The notes under the pieces are model-generated. The model made no database searches. It saw only the letters and a list, made by a program, of their open reading frames with translations, and was not told the origin of the DNA. A DNA stretch of 64,000 bases. Origin: Balanoglossus misakiensis (Eukaryota; Hemichordata). A program made the position numbers and the translations under genes. Position 1 is the first letter of the stretch. Each line of letters starts with the position of its first letter. Below, in pieces: positions 11,801-26,800 of this stretch. Location of the stretch: positions 3,162,001 to 3,226,000 of the forward strand of contig CM082580.2 in assembly GCA_040954595.2 (NCBI GenBank), written 5' to 3'.

Positions 11801-14800
11801 GGCATGCTGGGATTGTTCACTTACTGTCCACAGGAAGTGGCTCATTTGAGGAAAGAACTGTTGATTGCAGCCAGACACATCCTGGCAACTGATCTCAGAA
11901 ACAGTAAGTGGGAACACTACATTGATTATTATTTGACAGGATGGCACTCTGAAAGGTGTTCACAAAAGATACCGTACTTGCCCGGTTAAGAACCCCTGCT
12001 CGGACAAACGCCCCCCCTGGTTTTAGGGCCCATTTGAAGATCGAGGTCATATCCGGTCTAAAGCCCCCCCCCCCCAGCCGAATATCCATTAAATTCTTGG
12101 AAATTTAATAAAGTGCAATGCAAAAAAGGCAGATTTTCATCCCCAAAGTCACTAAAAGTGAAAAAAAAATGTATGATGATTTACTTTCGCGCTGATTATC
12201 GTACCCATGCACCGCGGCCGACTGGCCACGTTGAGTTATATATAGCCGCTCTAGAAAACATGACCTCAGACAGGTCCCTCGGGACCGTGCGTCGAATTCA
12301 ACGATCACGTAGATGGACGCGCTGCCGCGTGTGAGGTCACCGGGGAGCTTTCCAAAGCGGCCGCGTGGAGCTGCTTCAGTCCGTCCTCGACGCGAAACAC
12401 CCAACATTGGAAGATCCCGACTTGCACTCGGAGAATGAACCACTCAAAAATTCCGGTAGAGAAAGGCATGATTGCCACGATTAAGATAGATGTATTTACG
12501 TGCGTCCGTCCGTCGACGTCTAAGTATTCAATGCATGTGTGGGATCGACCATTTACCAATGTCCCGGTTAAACGGGATGTTTTGTCTGCGCCCATGGTGT
12601 CCCGATTAAACGGCGGCGACTGTAATATGTTTTCTGTATTTGATTTATGGGTAAAAAACTTTTTATTAATTAATAAATACATTGTTTGACCGTGAAATGT
12701 TTGGCCATGTTATTTGCATCGATGCATCATTCTTCACCCCTTCCTCGTGTCCCTAGGCCCTCATTTGCATAAATGTCGAGGTTGCGTCCGGGCTAAAGCC
12801 CCCCCCTGTTTTTTCGCTAATCTATGGGCCCAGCACCCGGGGCTCTTACCCGGGCAAGTACGGTACTTGCTATTGATATTGTATTTCATTCACTTGTCCT
12901 TACATCTCGACTTGCCATTACCTTTTAGCGTTCAGTAGTTGAGCTAATCACTTCTCAACTCATAGTAGACAATAAACAAGTGTGTAAATTACTGGAACAC
13001 ACTTTATTTTCGCGAGTTGAAATTTTCGTGATATCGAGAGAGGCCACTGTTTGCGTTCACTTATTTCATTCACTGCATCGTTATCTTAAAAAAAAATTAC
13101 GCGACTTTTTATTTTCACGCTAATTTGGCACTCGCGTCTTTTCCGAAAATTTATTGCTCGCGAAAATAATGTGTTTTACAGTAGTTCTTCACACAGTGTG
13201 TTGAACAAATGTTACAAATCAGGGGTGATATCTAAACTGTAGAATTCAGTAAATGTCACATTGGCAATTGTAGCCTTAATTGTCATCTGATGTATTGTAT
13301 TTGTCTCTTTCTGTCGACAGAATTTGTACCCCATATTGATAAACTATTTGATGAAAATATTTTGATTGGCAGTGGATGGACTTGCAAAGAGTCACTCAGG
13401 TACGTATTTGATGTAATGCGATAATGTCATTGTCATACATATAATGAAGCATGTTATTGCAGGTGAAAAGAATCAGCCATCATGTGATTTCAATGTTTAG
13501 CCTTCTGTAACGTCTTCATTGTTGATGTACAGAACAGGAAAGTTTTCAAGTCTTTTCGTATATCCCGTGAAAATTAACTTCTTACTATAGGAAAGCAATG
13601 AAAAGCATGTATTAAAAAAATCTGTGAGTTTAGATGTGACATTTTAAAAATCTTTGTGTGTTTTTTTACAGACCCCTTGCATACAGCACTCTGGCTGATT
13701 TAGTTCATCACGTCCGACAACAATTGCCTCTGGGTGATTTATCTTTAGCTGTTCATCTGTTCTCCAAGAATGTTCATGATGAATCTCTGCCATGTAGCAT
13801 ACAAACTATGTCGTGTAAATTGCTACTCAATTTGGTGGAATGTATCAGACAGAAGAGTGATCAAGACAAAGGAAATGTGAGTATTGAAATATTACAAGCA
13901 AATGCAAAATGTTGCCTATTGTGGGGATTCACTTACAGTCTTTCTTTTACTGTGATGACAAGACAGCATGACACGCCAAAGTACATGTTTACTATTTCCC
14001 ACTACTGGGAAATGTTATATGACATTCAAATTACCACATATGTTATTTGATATAGAAAATAATATTTTTTTAATAATAATAATATTAAAAAAATGATTTG
14101 GAGTCAGTCCACAGTCCCATCGGCATTGTTTGTTTCAACTCATAACTCTGAATCAATTGGTCATTGCATGCCTACATCCATTGGTACCATAATATCAATA
14201 ACAGGGGTACTGGTGTAACATTGGAATTTACTGTAAAACACTTTATTTTCGTGAGCAATACATTTTTACGAAATACACGAGAGCCAAAATAGCGTGAAAA
14301 TAAAAAGTCGCCTAATTGTTTTTGAAGATAACGATGCAGTGAATGAAATAAGAGAACACGAAAATTAATACTCGCAAAACAGTGGCCTCTCTCGATTTCA
14401 CGAAAATTTTAACTCGCGAAAATAAAGTGTTTTACAGTATGTTCACATTTTTGCTCTGTGTATCAACTGCAATTTCTTGTTATACTCCTAATGCAGGTTG
14501 ACAAAAAATCCTTTCCTTATAAACTTTTGTGTGTACTGGTTAGTGTCTTATTGCATTTGAAAATTGAATTCCAATGCTTTAATCATCCCAGCGAAAATAA
14601 ATCCCAGCGAAAATAAAATATTCCACAGTATATTATCACTGTAAGATTGTTCTGTCAAAGCGAAGCTCATACATGTAACCATGGCAATGAGTGTTACATA
14701 ACCATAACCATAAGGACTACTTTTCATAAACATTTTTTTTAATTGCATGTTCATGTTTTCTGCACTAATCATAAAATCATGCTGATTGGGACCTGTGTAC

Positions 14801-17800
14801 CGTGCCTGGGTACCAACATTTCTATTTTTTAGCAGGGCAGAGAGATTCTGATGCGAATGTTGGAAGTGTTTGTTCTTAAATTTCACACCATTGCAAAGCG
14901 ACAACTGCCGGTTATATTCCAGAAATGGTAAGTGATGTTTTGTTTTGTTTTGTTTGTGTGTGTGTGTGTGTGAGTGTGTGTGTGTGTGTGCGTGCGTGCG
15001 TATTGGTGTGTGCATGTGTGCATATGCGTGTTTAAAGTACAAAAAATACTTTTACAGAGAATTTTAATCGGTTGGAAGATCATACACTCCTAACCCTGCA
15101 ATTTCCTCCTCATATTTTCTTCTGCATGTAAGATAAAGACAAGTAGCCTCCATTGTAGGACTGACCGACTGACTGACTTGTAACAAAGTACAGGAGTTAC
15201 AGAAAAGAGAGGGGAAAGAATTGTAACATTTCATCAACATAAAGCTTGATATATGTCAGTTTGGAAAAGGGTGTATTTGGACATTTCATGAATTCAGATT
15301 GCAGTTTGCAAGCCATTTTATCTTTAGAGTTAATACTGGCCTATGGTCACTCTGGTGCATTCCACGAATATAAAGAAACATTATTTTAATTTTATGCAAA
15401 ATAATATGCAAACGATATGCTAATATTATGCAAATTATCCACCCCTGTTAATTTCAAAGCCTGGAGAACCCTGTAACATGTTGGGACAGACTTGGTGCCA
15501 TTGTCAGAGTTGATTGTTGACTTTGTCATATCTTGTGTCTTTCAGTCGACAGCAACAAGAAACTCATCATCAAAGTGACAAAGTGTCAGCACTTGCAGCA
15601 GCAGTGGTTGCTGCAGCATATAGTACGACAGCGCCACCAACCCCAGCGGCGTTATCAACACCATCTACTCCCCTCACCACAGTCCCTCCGACTCCCTCCA
15701 CACCCTTGCTGACAGTGCCCCCCACTGCATTCCCACCGACTCCAGCGCCACCACCCACTCCTGGTCCGTCGGAGAAAGACAAGGAAAAGGATGAGAACAA
15801 GACAAAGAGTTATCTGCCCTCCAGTTCAACCCAGTACAACAACTATTCTGTGTCTGACTGTCGTAGTCTTGTCAAAACTTTGGTGTGTGGTGTTAAAACT
15901 ATCACTTGGGGAGTTGGAACGTGCAAGGCACCTGGAGGTAAGCGGTTAAGCAGTCCATAGTCTGCGAATTTTGTCATAAAAATTAATACATGACTGTACG
16001 TTTATTGTGGGAATGATTTGAAAGTGCATACTGGTTAAGAGACATCAAGGTTTCATTCATGTACAGACACAATGCATTTAGTTATTTCAGTGGATATATA
16101 TTTTTATTTTAGAAAACTTCTTATCAATAAATTAATAGTCTTTTCTTCTTACTTAACAATGATTTCGTGTTGAATTTCAGATGCAACTTATGTGCAGAAT
16201 AAGCAATTCCAACCCAAAGAGACAGCGGTCTTTGTAAAGTTGGTCAAGTATGGTAAGTGATGAAGAAATTGTTCCTTAAAGGGCAACGATCGTCATTTGT
16301 GTGTAATTTCTTCCATACAAATATTACGTCCAATCCAAATGTTCGGCACATTCAAATAGTGGACTGCTTTCGCTTCCTTCCATATTTCATGCGCACCGTA
16401 TAAGTAGGCTTTATTTTTTCCCCCTTCTTTTCACCCAATTTGCTGTCTTTTCCTGATCTCCAACACAGACTGTGGTCGTCGCCATCTTGTCTGTTATTCG
16501 GACACCACACCACCTGTAAATAATGGAATGTCATGCATTGATCAATTACTCTAGTATAGTTTGGCTTATGGATTCAGATTCTTGATAAATTCAACTGATT
16601 CATATACATGTATGTGGTTGCTTCCATCAGCAATGCAAGCTCTGGATATCTACCAGGTGACAGTATCACCAAATGGCACTAGTTTAATTAGGCCTGCAAA
16701 TTGTCAGACAGTGCGACTTAAAGAAGAAAAAGAAGTCTTGGAACACTTTGCTGGTGTGGTGAGTGTAATCGTAGTGTTTTTTCATGTGCAAAATAATCAG
16801 TAACCAAGCTGTGTAGGAACCAGTTTAACATACAGATTGGTTTCATCTGATGCATTCAGGGAATCGCTCTACAGTTGCATCAAAATCATACCCCTCAGTA
16901 ATCTATTGAAGTCTGGCAGGGATGTAGAAAATTTGGTTACAGATAACAAATAAGTTGTTACACATACAAATAGCATGTGAGCAAACTACATTATACCATT
17001 GGTGTTTTTTCATAAAACTTACAATTTTCACAGTCAGCAATTTTTTCCTGTCAGTCGGTTGTGTTTGCCAATTGTAAAACTATTTTATACATCCCTGGTC
17101 TCGATGAAATGTTTACAAATCGACAAATCTTACTATCACTGCAATACCTGTATTGATTTCTCACTGTCTTTGTGTATAACCTTTCTTTCAGTTCACAATG
17201 ATGCATCCACTGACTTTCAAGGAAATCTTTGCCACAACCATCGACTTTGTAGTGGAGAGAATCTACAATAATTATGCATTGCAGATTGTAGCCAATTCTT
17301 TCTTGGCCAATCCCACTACGTCTGCAACTTTCGCTACAATATTAGTGGAGTATCTCTTGGACAGACTTGAAGAGATGGGAAGTAAGTGTTTGCTTTGTGT
17401 TGAATATCTGCTGTAGTTTCCTTTCAGGCAGTGAATATAGTCGTCAGTCACACACATCTATATTAAAAGCCATAATAGTTTTGGAAAAACGATTTCACCT
17501 AATAGTGAACTTTACATACTCAAATTTCTATATAGTGGTGGTATGTTATTGTTCCCCATGTTTTATTTTTGAAGATTTTGACTGAAAAATAGAATGATGC
17601 AGGTAACATGCAACAGTACTTTAACTGAAAGTCATTGACATGTTTATTTTTTTTCACCTTCAGCCAATATGGAAAGATCTAATCTGTACTTGAAACTGTT
17701 CAAGTTAGTCTTTGGATCAGTGTCTCTCTTTGCTGCAGAAAATGAACAAATGCTGAAGGTAGGACTTTTAAAATAGCTATTGAATGTCATCTGTCTGTCA

Positions 17801-20800
17801 AAATGATACCACAAATTAGCTTTTATCATAAACTTGGCCGTTACCTAAAACATTGGTCTGATATCTTGTCCTCAAGCATGCTGAATTGTTCTAATACATG
17901 TACTAGATTCATTGATAGACCAACATGCTTGCATGACAATCGTTCTGTCATTTTGATGATGTTGTAAAACATTCAGTTGCTATCAGTGTGATTCCAATTA
18001 TACTCCTACACATGTTTTGGTGCTGGTAATCTGTTTGCCTTGAATAACTATTGTTGGTCCTGTTTTTAAGTCATAAATATCAGTAAGGAGGCACTCGTTC
18101 ATGTTTGTAATTTGGATAACTTTTTATCAAAATCCTGTTCTTTACCATAATTTAGTTTTTTTTTGCCATGTCTTTTGTAGCCCCACCTGCACAAGATCGT
18201 GAATCGATCAATGGAGTTGGCTACCACAGCTAAAGAACCATACAACTATTTCTTGCTGTTGAGAGCCTTGTTTCGATCCATCGGTGGTGGAAGTCATGAT
18301 CTGCTGTACCAGGAGTTTCTACCTTTGCTGCCAAATCTTTTGCAAGGTTAGTCATCACTCTGTTATTTTGTTTTAATTTATGGTAGATGACTACCCAGAT
18401 GCAGTGAGTGGTTATCACATTCCTTAGCTTTACATGTAGAATTTTGAGAAAACAAATTTACAATATTGTCATTTTCTTGAAATTTGCACAAAAGATGACA
18501 AAAAGAGAGTTTTTATTAAATTTTTACAAAGTAAATACTAAGTCACTGTGCTTGATTTTTTGATAGAGCTGTTCAGAAATTTTCACCACATGAAAACTAT
18601 AACATTGAGAGTGCAAAAAAGAGCTGACTCAGCATTTTCCACAATATTTGAGACCCCCTAACTGGTATTATTTGGTTCTCTGCAGGTTTAAATGTTCTTC
18701 AAAGTGGATTACACAAACAGCACATGAAGGATTTGTTTGTTGAGTTGTGTTTGACCGTTCCTGTCCGATTGAGTTCATTGCTCCCTTACCTACCAATGTT
18801 GATGGATCCACTTGTCTCTGCTCTCAATGGTTCCCAGACTTTAGTGAGTCAGGTGAGTGTACATTCAGCTCATCATAACAAAAAATATTGTTTGGGTCAA
18901 GATTTTGTATATGAACATTACTTTGTATACTTTCACTGCCACCAGGGTTCTTTCTTTGCCCGTGTGATATATTTGGATGCAAAATTTTACATGAGAAATA
19001 ATTTGAGTTGATGCCAAGAATTTATCCAAGTCCACAAATGTTCTTTTTTTGCCTGTGTTAACTTATGTTGTTGGTCTTACTACATGGCGACTAGGATCTT
19101 CAGTTGCTGTCATACCCAGCCTATACTACAGTTGGCTGCTTTGTTCATTCTAAGAATGATCTAATTTCAGGGATTTGTGGATGAATTGTAATGTTTATAA
19201 ACAAACAAATGCAGCACGATGACCCCTTCACTTTAAGCATATAATCCTAATCTTTTCTTTTGACATGTATTTCACATTTCAGGGTCTTCGTACCCTAGAA
19301 CTGTGTGTGGATAATCTACAACCAGATTTTTTGTACGAACACATTCAACCAGTCAGAGCTGAACTGATGCAGGTAATTTTTATCTTTATGGTAAACAAAT
19401 TTTGTAATAAACTGGAACTGGAATTCTTTGTAAAGCAGCAGTCACCAAAAAAGTCATCAAAACTAATGGTGATTCCTCAGAACAAGAGAAATGTCCAGTT
19501 GCAAAATTCTGGAATACTTTGTAGAAGTTTCCATGTTATGAAGTTGAAATCTTGCATTTCCATACATGAAGATGCAGATTAAATGATGTAGATTAAATGT
19601 TTTTAGATGAGATGAGAATTTTCTTGGTGGCCCAGTGTAGCGTGGAGCAACACCCTTCATAAATCTTCATCCCTGATTTTAGGAGAGTGTGCGTGTTGCA
19701 TAATAACAGGATGGTGTTTTGGTACTTTTTGTTAAAAATTGAGTTTACTTTATAATCAGATTGTTAACACAATAAGTCTTGTGATTAATTCGGTCCTATA
19801 ACATGATTTTCTGTTAAGGCTCTGTGGAGAACACTTCGCAACCCAAATGACAATATCGCACATGTGGCGTTTAGAGTTCTGGGAAAGTTCGGTGGAAGTA
19901 ATCGGAAAATGTTGAAGGAACCACAGAAGGTATGTAGAACTTAATTTTGTCTGTCTCATTGTTGTGCATTGTATCACTGACTAATTACCAGCAAAACTAC
20001 CTGGAAAATTCTGGTAATTTTTCATGGCAGGCTTCGTTTATTGAACTGGCTGATTATAACGTTCACATTCGTCAATCCAACTGATATTTAGAGCATTGAC
20101 GGTAGTTGTCATTTGGGAAATAGATTTGGGCATCCACACTATACTGGTACCTGAATTTGGGGAGACTCAGAATTTGCAAACTGGTCCAGATATTCTGGGT
20201 CTGATAGAAAATATTACTTTTCTGATACAGTACTCAGAGAGTGTTTTTGTCTTCAGTTTTATTGTATGCTATAATGAGTGTTAATCATTGCTTATTTCTG
20301 ATTTTTCATTCCAAATGTAAGCATTCTAATTTCATAAAACAAATGTTCATCTCACAGCTTACATACAAAGAAGAAGAGTCCGTAGGCCCATGCATTGTAG
20401 TGTGTTTCCAGGACTGCAAAACACCTGTTGCTTTGCCAGTGCAGAAGGTATGTTTGTAGAGAAAAACATTCACACAACACTCTTTGCTGTCACTAGCATT
20501 TGTAATAGACTTGTGGTAGACATTTGGAAAGAAATTTAAAAGAAAATAATCTTCTGCTGATAGGCAGTGGAAGTTATAGTTTTTCTCTCAGTTGTGCAGT
20601 GGCCAGAGAATTAGACTCGGAGCTGGTTTCGCTCTGTTGTTGTGTCAATGAGGGTCTTTTCTCACTGGGCCTCCCTTCCCTCAAGAGTGGCCATATACCT
20701 CATCTTTTTTTTGGGGGGGGGGGAATCTCATAATTAAGCATATCACTGTTATCTGCGAATGTGGTAGAAATAAGCAGTAACCCTACACTGCCCCCAAAGG

Positions 20801-23800
20801 AGGGAAGGGAAGCTGTATGATGAGCAGATGATGTCTGGACATTTGACAAAAATTGGAGTAAACAGTTTGCTCACACCTGTTTTGTTTTTGATTTTGGTCT
20901 GCCACTTACATGTATGACTAGCCCGACTGCAGTCACTTTGGCAAACATATGCACAGCAGCTAGCATTATATGCTGCCAGTCTTTCTCCAATGTTGACTAT
21001 TAACGTTATTGATCCAGCAGGGACTGTGTCTTTGACACTGGCTGACACATTGAAATTCTTTGATGTTCTAGGTGATTGAGACAGCTCTGAATGCACTCAA
21101 GTCCGCTTCAATTGATGCATTTTATCGTCGTCAAGCCTGGGAAGTAGTCAAGGGATTTATTGTCAGCGCATTGAACAGAGATGATGACAGATACACCATG
21201 TATAAGATCCTATCCCATCACAGGTATGTCTGTGTGTGGTTGTCTGTTTTTGAACTTGTGCGATTCGAATAACCATGAATGCATACATGTAGGGAATATA
21301 CGACAGGGCTCTGACCTCTACAGTCAATCTGTGTCACACGTTCATGGTTGATTTTCAGTACAGTGATGTGTGATGCACCAGTGATGATGCAAACTGAAAT
21401 AATCATTGATCGGACAAGCTATGCACTGAAATCTACGATGAGAAAGTTCTTTTCATGAATGTGGAGGTTCCCCAGAAAGAAGTTTGAAATATTGACATTC
21501 AGAAAGTAGACCCACATTGATGTAAAATATTAGCTGTGAATGTGTCGTGCTTGAACCTAATCTGGCTGGTTTTGTTTACTTTCAGTTTCACAAGTAGTGA
21601 CGTTCCGAGACCAACCCAGCCCTTGTATAAATGTAAGGATCTTGTGAGTCGAACAACATGTGAACAGGCATTAACAGCTCTCATTGGTATGTATGGCTTT
21701 TGTATTCTTTGGTCGGTCACTTTGTTGTATATTTTGAATGAATAAAAACGTATCTGAACCTGCTGCAGGACCTCACGGACTAAGTCCTATATAATATTAA
21801 CTAATTGTGGAAACTGAGTCACCTTAACGACAGTAATTTCTTGCGGTTATCCCAACATCTCTCTCATATTATGTATCCATCGTTGAGAATTTTATATTAG
21901 ACTCAGTGGTACGTTGCATTGACTTAGAGACTGAGTCATGGATGATTGTAGGCAGACTTTTGGAGTTTTATAATTATCGGTGTTTGATCAATATTAAGTG
22001 CTTTACCAATCAAACCGTGCTGTGACTATTAGCTATCACCAACCTACAATATGATCATCCCCTAAAGTCAAGTGTGTATAAGTTTAAATGTACACCAGTT
22101 TCAAGTGTGTATACATCCTTTTGCCAGGTTGCTAAGGTGCTAACTTTGAAAGAGGCAGGAATCCAGTGCCTTACATTGAAGCTTGCATTATTGTTTTCCC
22201 CCATGTGCATTTTGTGTAAAAAATGATCTATTGACTGTTTTGGCATATTTTCGCATAACAGATAAGTAGTCAAACCAAACAAAAATATCAAAATTTAAGT
22301 TTTTCTTTAAGAAGGATTCAGAAATGAAGTCCAAAAGTGTTGACAGGAAAAAGAGGCGATAGAGGATGTATACCTTGTTGGAATTGTAAATAAGAATGGC
22401 ACACGGGTACAAAATACCATTGACACATCCAAAATTGCAATGGTCAGATAAACTGTAGTCTGAATGATGTCCCGGTAGTGTTTATCTTTGCTTATCTTCA
22501 AAATCAGAATTCAAACAGGTTTCTTGTACACTGCACTAGTGTAACAGTAATACATGCTTGATTGTTATGATGTTATATGTTTGAAGGGAACCCGAGTATG
22601 ATAATTGGTATTGGCAAGAGATGTTCCCTGAAAACAGTTTGACAGATTCACTTCCCATAAATGCCAATGTTTAGTAATCTGTGATAAAATGACAATGAAA
22701 GACGAGTATTTTTTGCCTGGCAGGTCTGTTTTGATAGAGTTGCCCATGGCCCTGCTTGACCCATAACATGTCAATCATAATTATTTAGGTAATTATTGAT
22801 GTAAAGCGCAAGACTGGGGCACGTGAATTACCAGGGGTAATAGCTGAAATGCATCAGGAATTTGTAAGGACTGAAGCAGATGATCACGCAGACAAGAAAA
22901 TACAAAGTCATTGGTTAATGCCTGATCACTTCAGAGTGACTTTGTACAAAAGATAAAATACACACCATGGAATAAGTACTGTGAGCTTGATTACTGATAA
23001 TTTTTTTTAGCAGGTCAAGTTGGACCAAAACCAGTTATTGTCATTCTAGACTCATAAGCTAATCACATGGATGCCATGTTCTTTCACATTGTACTGGACG
23101 TCACGTCTGTTCGAGACAAGGCCAGGTTATCAGGGGGTTCTTAATTTGTCAGGTTGTCTGGTGATTGATTACACAGTGTACTGTTACAGTAGTAGATGAA
23201 ATCTGGTCAACACACTTGTTGGAGTGTGCACCAATAAATATGCTGCAGAATCAGATCTTGAAATTTTAAATAAAACAAGAGTCACATCTGTAAAGAATAA
23301 TTGAATCACACATTCTATCTTCGCTTATTGATCTGAGAAAACTGTAAGCAATAAAACACTATTGACAGGCATTTGTGGCAAGGTATTAATAATCAATGTG
23401 ACAATGGTCTTTTGTTGTGACCTATGACCTGTAGAAAGTTTGTAGTGGATTTTTGGATTTCCATGGTTTTCAGAGCTCAATGAGCCTGATGAAATCTGAT
23501 AGAATTCAGCCGTGACCTTATTCCAAACAATGACCTGTGTGTGTCCTGTCATACTAATAGATTTTGTTTTAAGATTGCCTGCCTATAAAGTAATGGTACA
23601 TGTATGTGCACCACTGACTTATTTGTGCTTTGATTTTGAAAGCTAATTTCTCTACTGTGGTTAACCCTAATGCTACTGGTTGTCATATCTGTGTAGAGTG
23701 TCAAGTCCCTTAAAATACGTATTTGCCACTTTTTCTTCTAAAACGTAGTTTGACTGTCTTGACATGGCTCTCATACGTACTTGACACACTTGGCAGTCTG

Positions 23801-26800
23801 AGCCCCCTGTAAAATGTACCAAATCGCACTGGTTTGCACTGTAATGTATTGGTCTGAGGGTCTTGTATAGGCCCTAATGAATAACACACACTTGGCAGTC
23901 TAACAGGCCTGATAGCCAGGATTCTAGGCACCCTGGAAATCAAACCAGTTTCAACTGACTTGGCAGCGTTAGGGTTAAAACAAAGATACAATTTGTAGGG
24001 TAGAGTTCACTTGCTGAAAGGTAATCAAATACTTGTGATGGTATTAATAACAGGACTCTGACTTCAATAAATGCAGCTGATGGTAATACTGAATAACCTA
24101 TTTGTTTGATAGCCTATTTGTTTGAAGTACGATATTTGGTTGAACTCAATAGATCCTTTGTTGAATTTTGTGTTTTTATATCATGTAATCACAATGAGTA
24201 GCAATGCCTACAGCCTAATAAAATTACGAACATTTTTCAATTTTTGAACATTTTAATTGTAGTGAAATGTAAACTTGCACAAAAATTGTATTGGTGAAAA
24301 GTAAATCAAGACAATGCCAAGTGTTCTGGCATGTTAAATATTGAACATGTAAACATACTGAACTTGTAAATTTGAAAGCCCTGCGGTACGATACAAAGAA
24401 TGTGAAGAATATTATAAACAACCTAGCAATTCAGTTTTTCCTGAGTCATATTTTATGATAGTCTCATATTTTATGATAGTCTTTGCATTGTTGTTCTGAT
24501 AAAATTAACCACCAATTTACTTCAGATCGGTGCAGTTCAGCCTTTACCAGTTTTACCTTTGACATTGGTTTGATGCCATGTTATTCGATAGCCAGAGTTC
24601 AAAGTTTGCTGCTGCTTAATGCATATCATGTGAAGAGCTTAACACAAGCATCACTTTGGTCGCTCTTGATTGCCACGACTTTGCAGGGCGCATCAGGCGT
24701 GACGGCAAGACCACAGTTGGCATCACCAATGTTGCAAATGAAAACTCCTTGCCGGTCGAATTTCTGCACCCCCTGGTTGCCGGAATCGAAGCTGACGTAG
24801 ATGTTGTCGTCACTGTCCACAGCGAGTCCTGCCGGCTTGTCCGACTGGCCGCGCTGATTGTCCCGACTGCCAAATGTGAACAGAAATTGACCGTCAGCGT
24901 TGAACACCTGAATGCGATAATTCCCCCAGTCGGATACGATGACATGGCCCAGACTGTTGATGGCGGTGTAGGTTGGATAGTTCATCTGGCCCGGCCCACT
25001 TCCTTTACTGCCAAAAGATTTCACGAATTCTCCATTGTGTGCTGTGAACACCGAAATAGAGTGCAGGCCGCTGTTGACCACATACACTGTATTATTAGTC
25101 GTGTTGACAGCGATCCCCCAGGGATGCTTCAAGTTGGTCTGACCGAAACACTGGATGACTTTGCTGCTTTCATCACACACGATAACACGGCTGTTTTTGA
25201 TATCTGTCGCATAGCACATGTCGTTGTGCAGCGTTATGTCAAACGGCTTGAAAGGTTTGCTTAAACCTCCGCACTGAATGATCTTCAGACACGTGCCTGT
25301 TTTGATGTGCAAGAGTTGAATCCGATTGTTCTCTCGGTCGGCGACGAGGATGTGTCCGTCCTTGCTGATGGTCACTCCGCACGGCATACTGAACTGTCCC
25401 GGCTTGTCTCCCTGACTTCCGATCGTCTTTTCCAGTCTCCACGGCGGCTGCACCTGAACGCAGCAAGGTGACCCTTTGATGTGGTGATCCCCGATCTTCA
25501 CCGATAGCAACTGTCGACCGACGACGCATCCCTTGATCGCCACCGTGTAGGTGACACTGTTTGGGCTCTCGGACACTTGCTCCACTGGTAGCTGTCTGGT
25601 ATGCCCGTTTGGTTCCAGCAACTCTGCTTCCAAGTCTTGACAGCTGATGACCTTCTCCGCCACCGATTCTATGGGGATGCTGATTTGATCGTGTAGTCGG
25701 ACACTGCACGGAACACAAGGCAGTTTAATTGAAATATTCGACAGAGCATCTAACCTGGTTGTCCATTGCTGACATTTCTTCAGCTTGGCATACGTCTTCT
25801 TTTTTTGACTGCTTCCAAACTTGGCGTGTGTCTCTGATGATGTCACTGTTCCGATGCTACCTTCCAGTGTCTTGGTGTGTGGTCTGAACTTGGGATATTT
25901 ATCCACTTTAGATTTGGTTGTTGTATCCATAGCAACAAGCTGTCGCAGACAGGTGGAAGTTTCGTGATATGTTGATAGGATTTGGGGGTCATTGCCGTCC
26001 CGCAGTAAATTTTCCACCGTTTTTAAAGTGTTCTTTATGAGTTCCTCTTTCGATTGCAGTTTGGTGCTTTCAGCTTTTTGCGCGCCTTTGATTTTGTCGA
26101 ATTTGGTTTGTAATACATCTAACAGTTTATTCTCTTCAGCCTTGAGGTTGACAGTTAGTGTGGCAATCATGGCCTGGGTGTGTTTCTTGACACTCTCTTC
26201 CTGTTCTTTGTAGCGACTCTGCCGGAACTCTTCCATGTCTTTCACCCTTTGCACACATTCCTGTATTTCCTTTTGTTTCGCCTTCAACTTTTCCACCTGC
26301 GCTTCCAGTCTCTGACTGCATTCCTTGGCAGCGTCGTGGAGTTCTCGGTGTTTGTGGGTCGGCGCTGCGTGGCCTTCCTCTTTGCATGCAAAACAGAACG
26401 GCACCTGGCAAGTCTCGCAGTAGAACTTGAGTTCATTCTCCGCGTGCAACGTGCAGTACATGGAGGGATCCTTGGCCCGAGCTCTTTCGTACTCTTCAAG
26501 GGTCATAATGCTGTGATGTTTGGTTGTCGGGATGTTCTTGTGCGCGTTGCTGCACACATCACAGATGTTCAAACCACAATCTACGCACCTGTTTGTTCTG
26601 TTGCCTTGGTGACAACTGCTGCATTCGTGGTCGGTGTCCGGGCTGACTTTCTGTCTCTCCACCAGTTCTAGAATACTGTTGATGTAGAAACTGGCCGTCA
26701 GATCCGCCACTCCACCAGTTGGCATTCTGCACAGCTCCCGACACATGGGACACTCCACTCTATTCTTCTTATCAACGAGGTTCACCAAGCACTTCTCGCA

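Noticed and set aside
12105-12682. Overlapping minus- and plus-strand frames of 84-125 codons
   Set aside because: They lie inside the CpG-rich TIR element on both strands; long frames are expected by composition and no family is recognised.
14548-15042. 164-codon His/Thr-rich minus-strand open frame
   Set aside because: Produced by translating a (TG)n microsatellite plus the antisense of TRRAP exon 12.
24656-25264. 202-codon plus-strand frame
   Set aside because: Antisense shadow of the NHL-repeat part of the TRIM-NHL gene.
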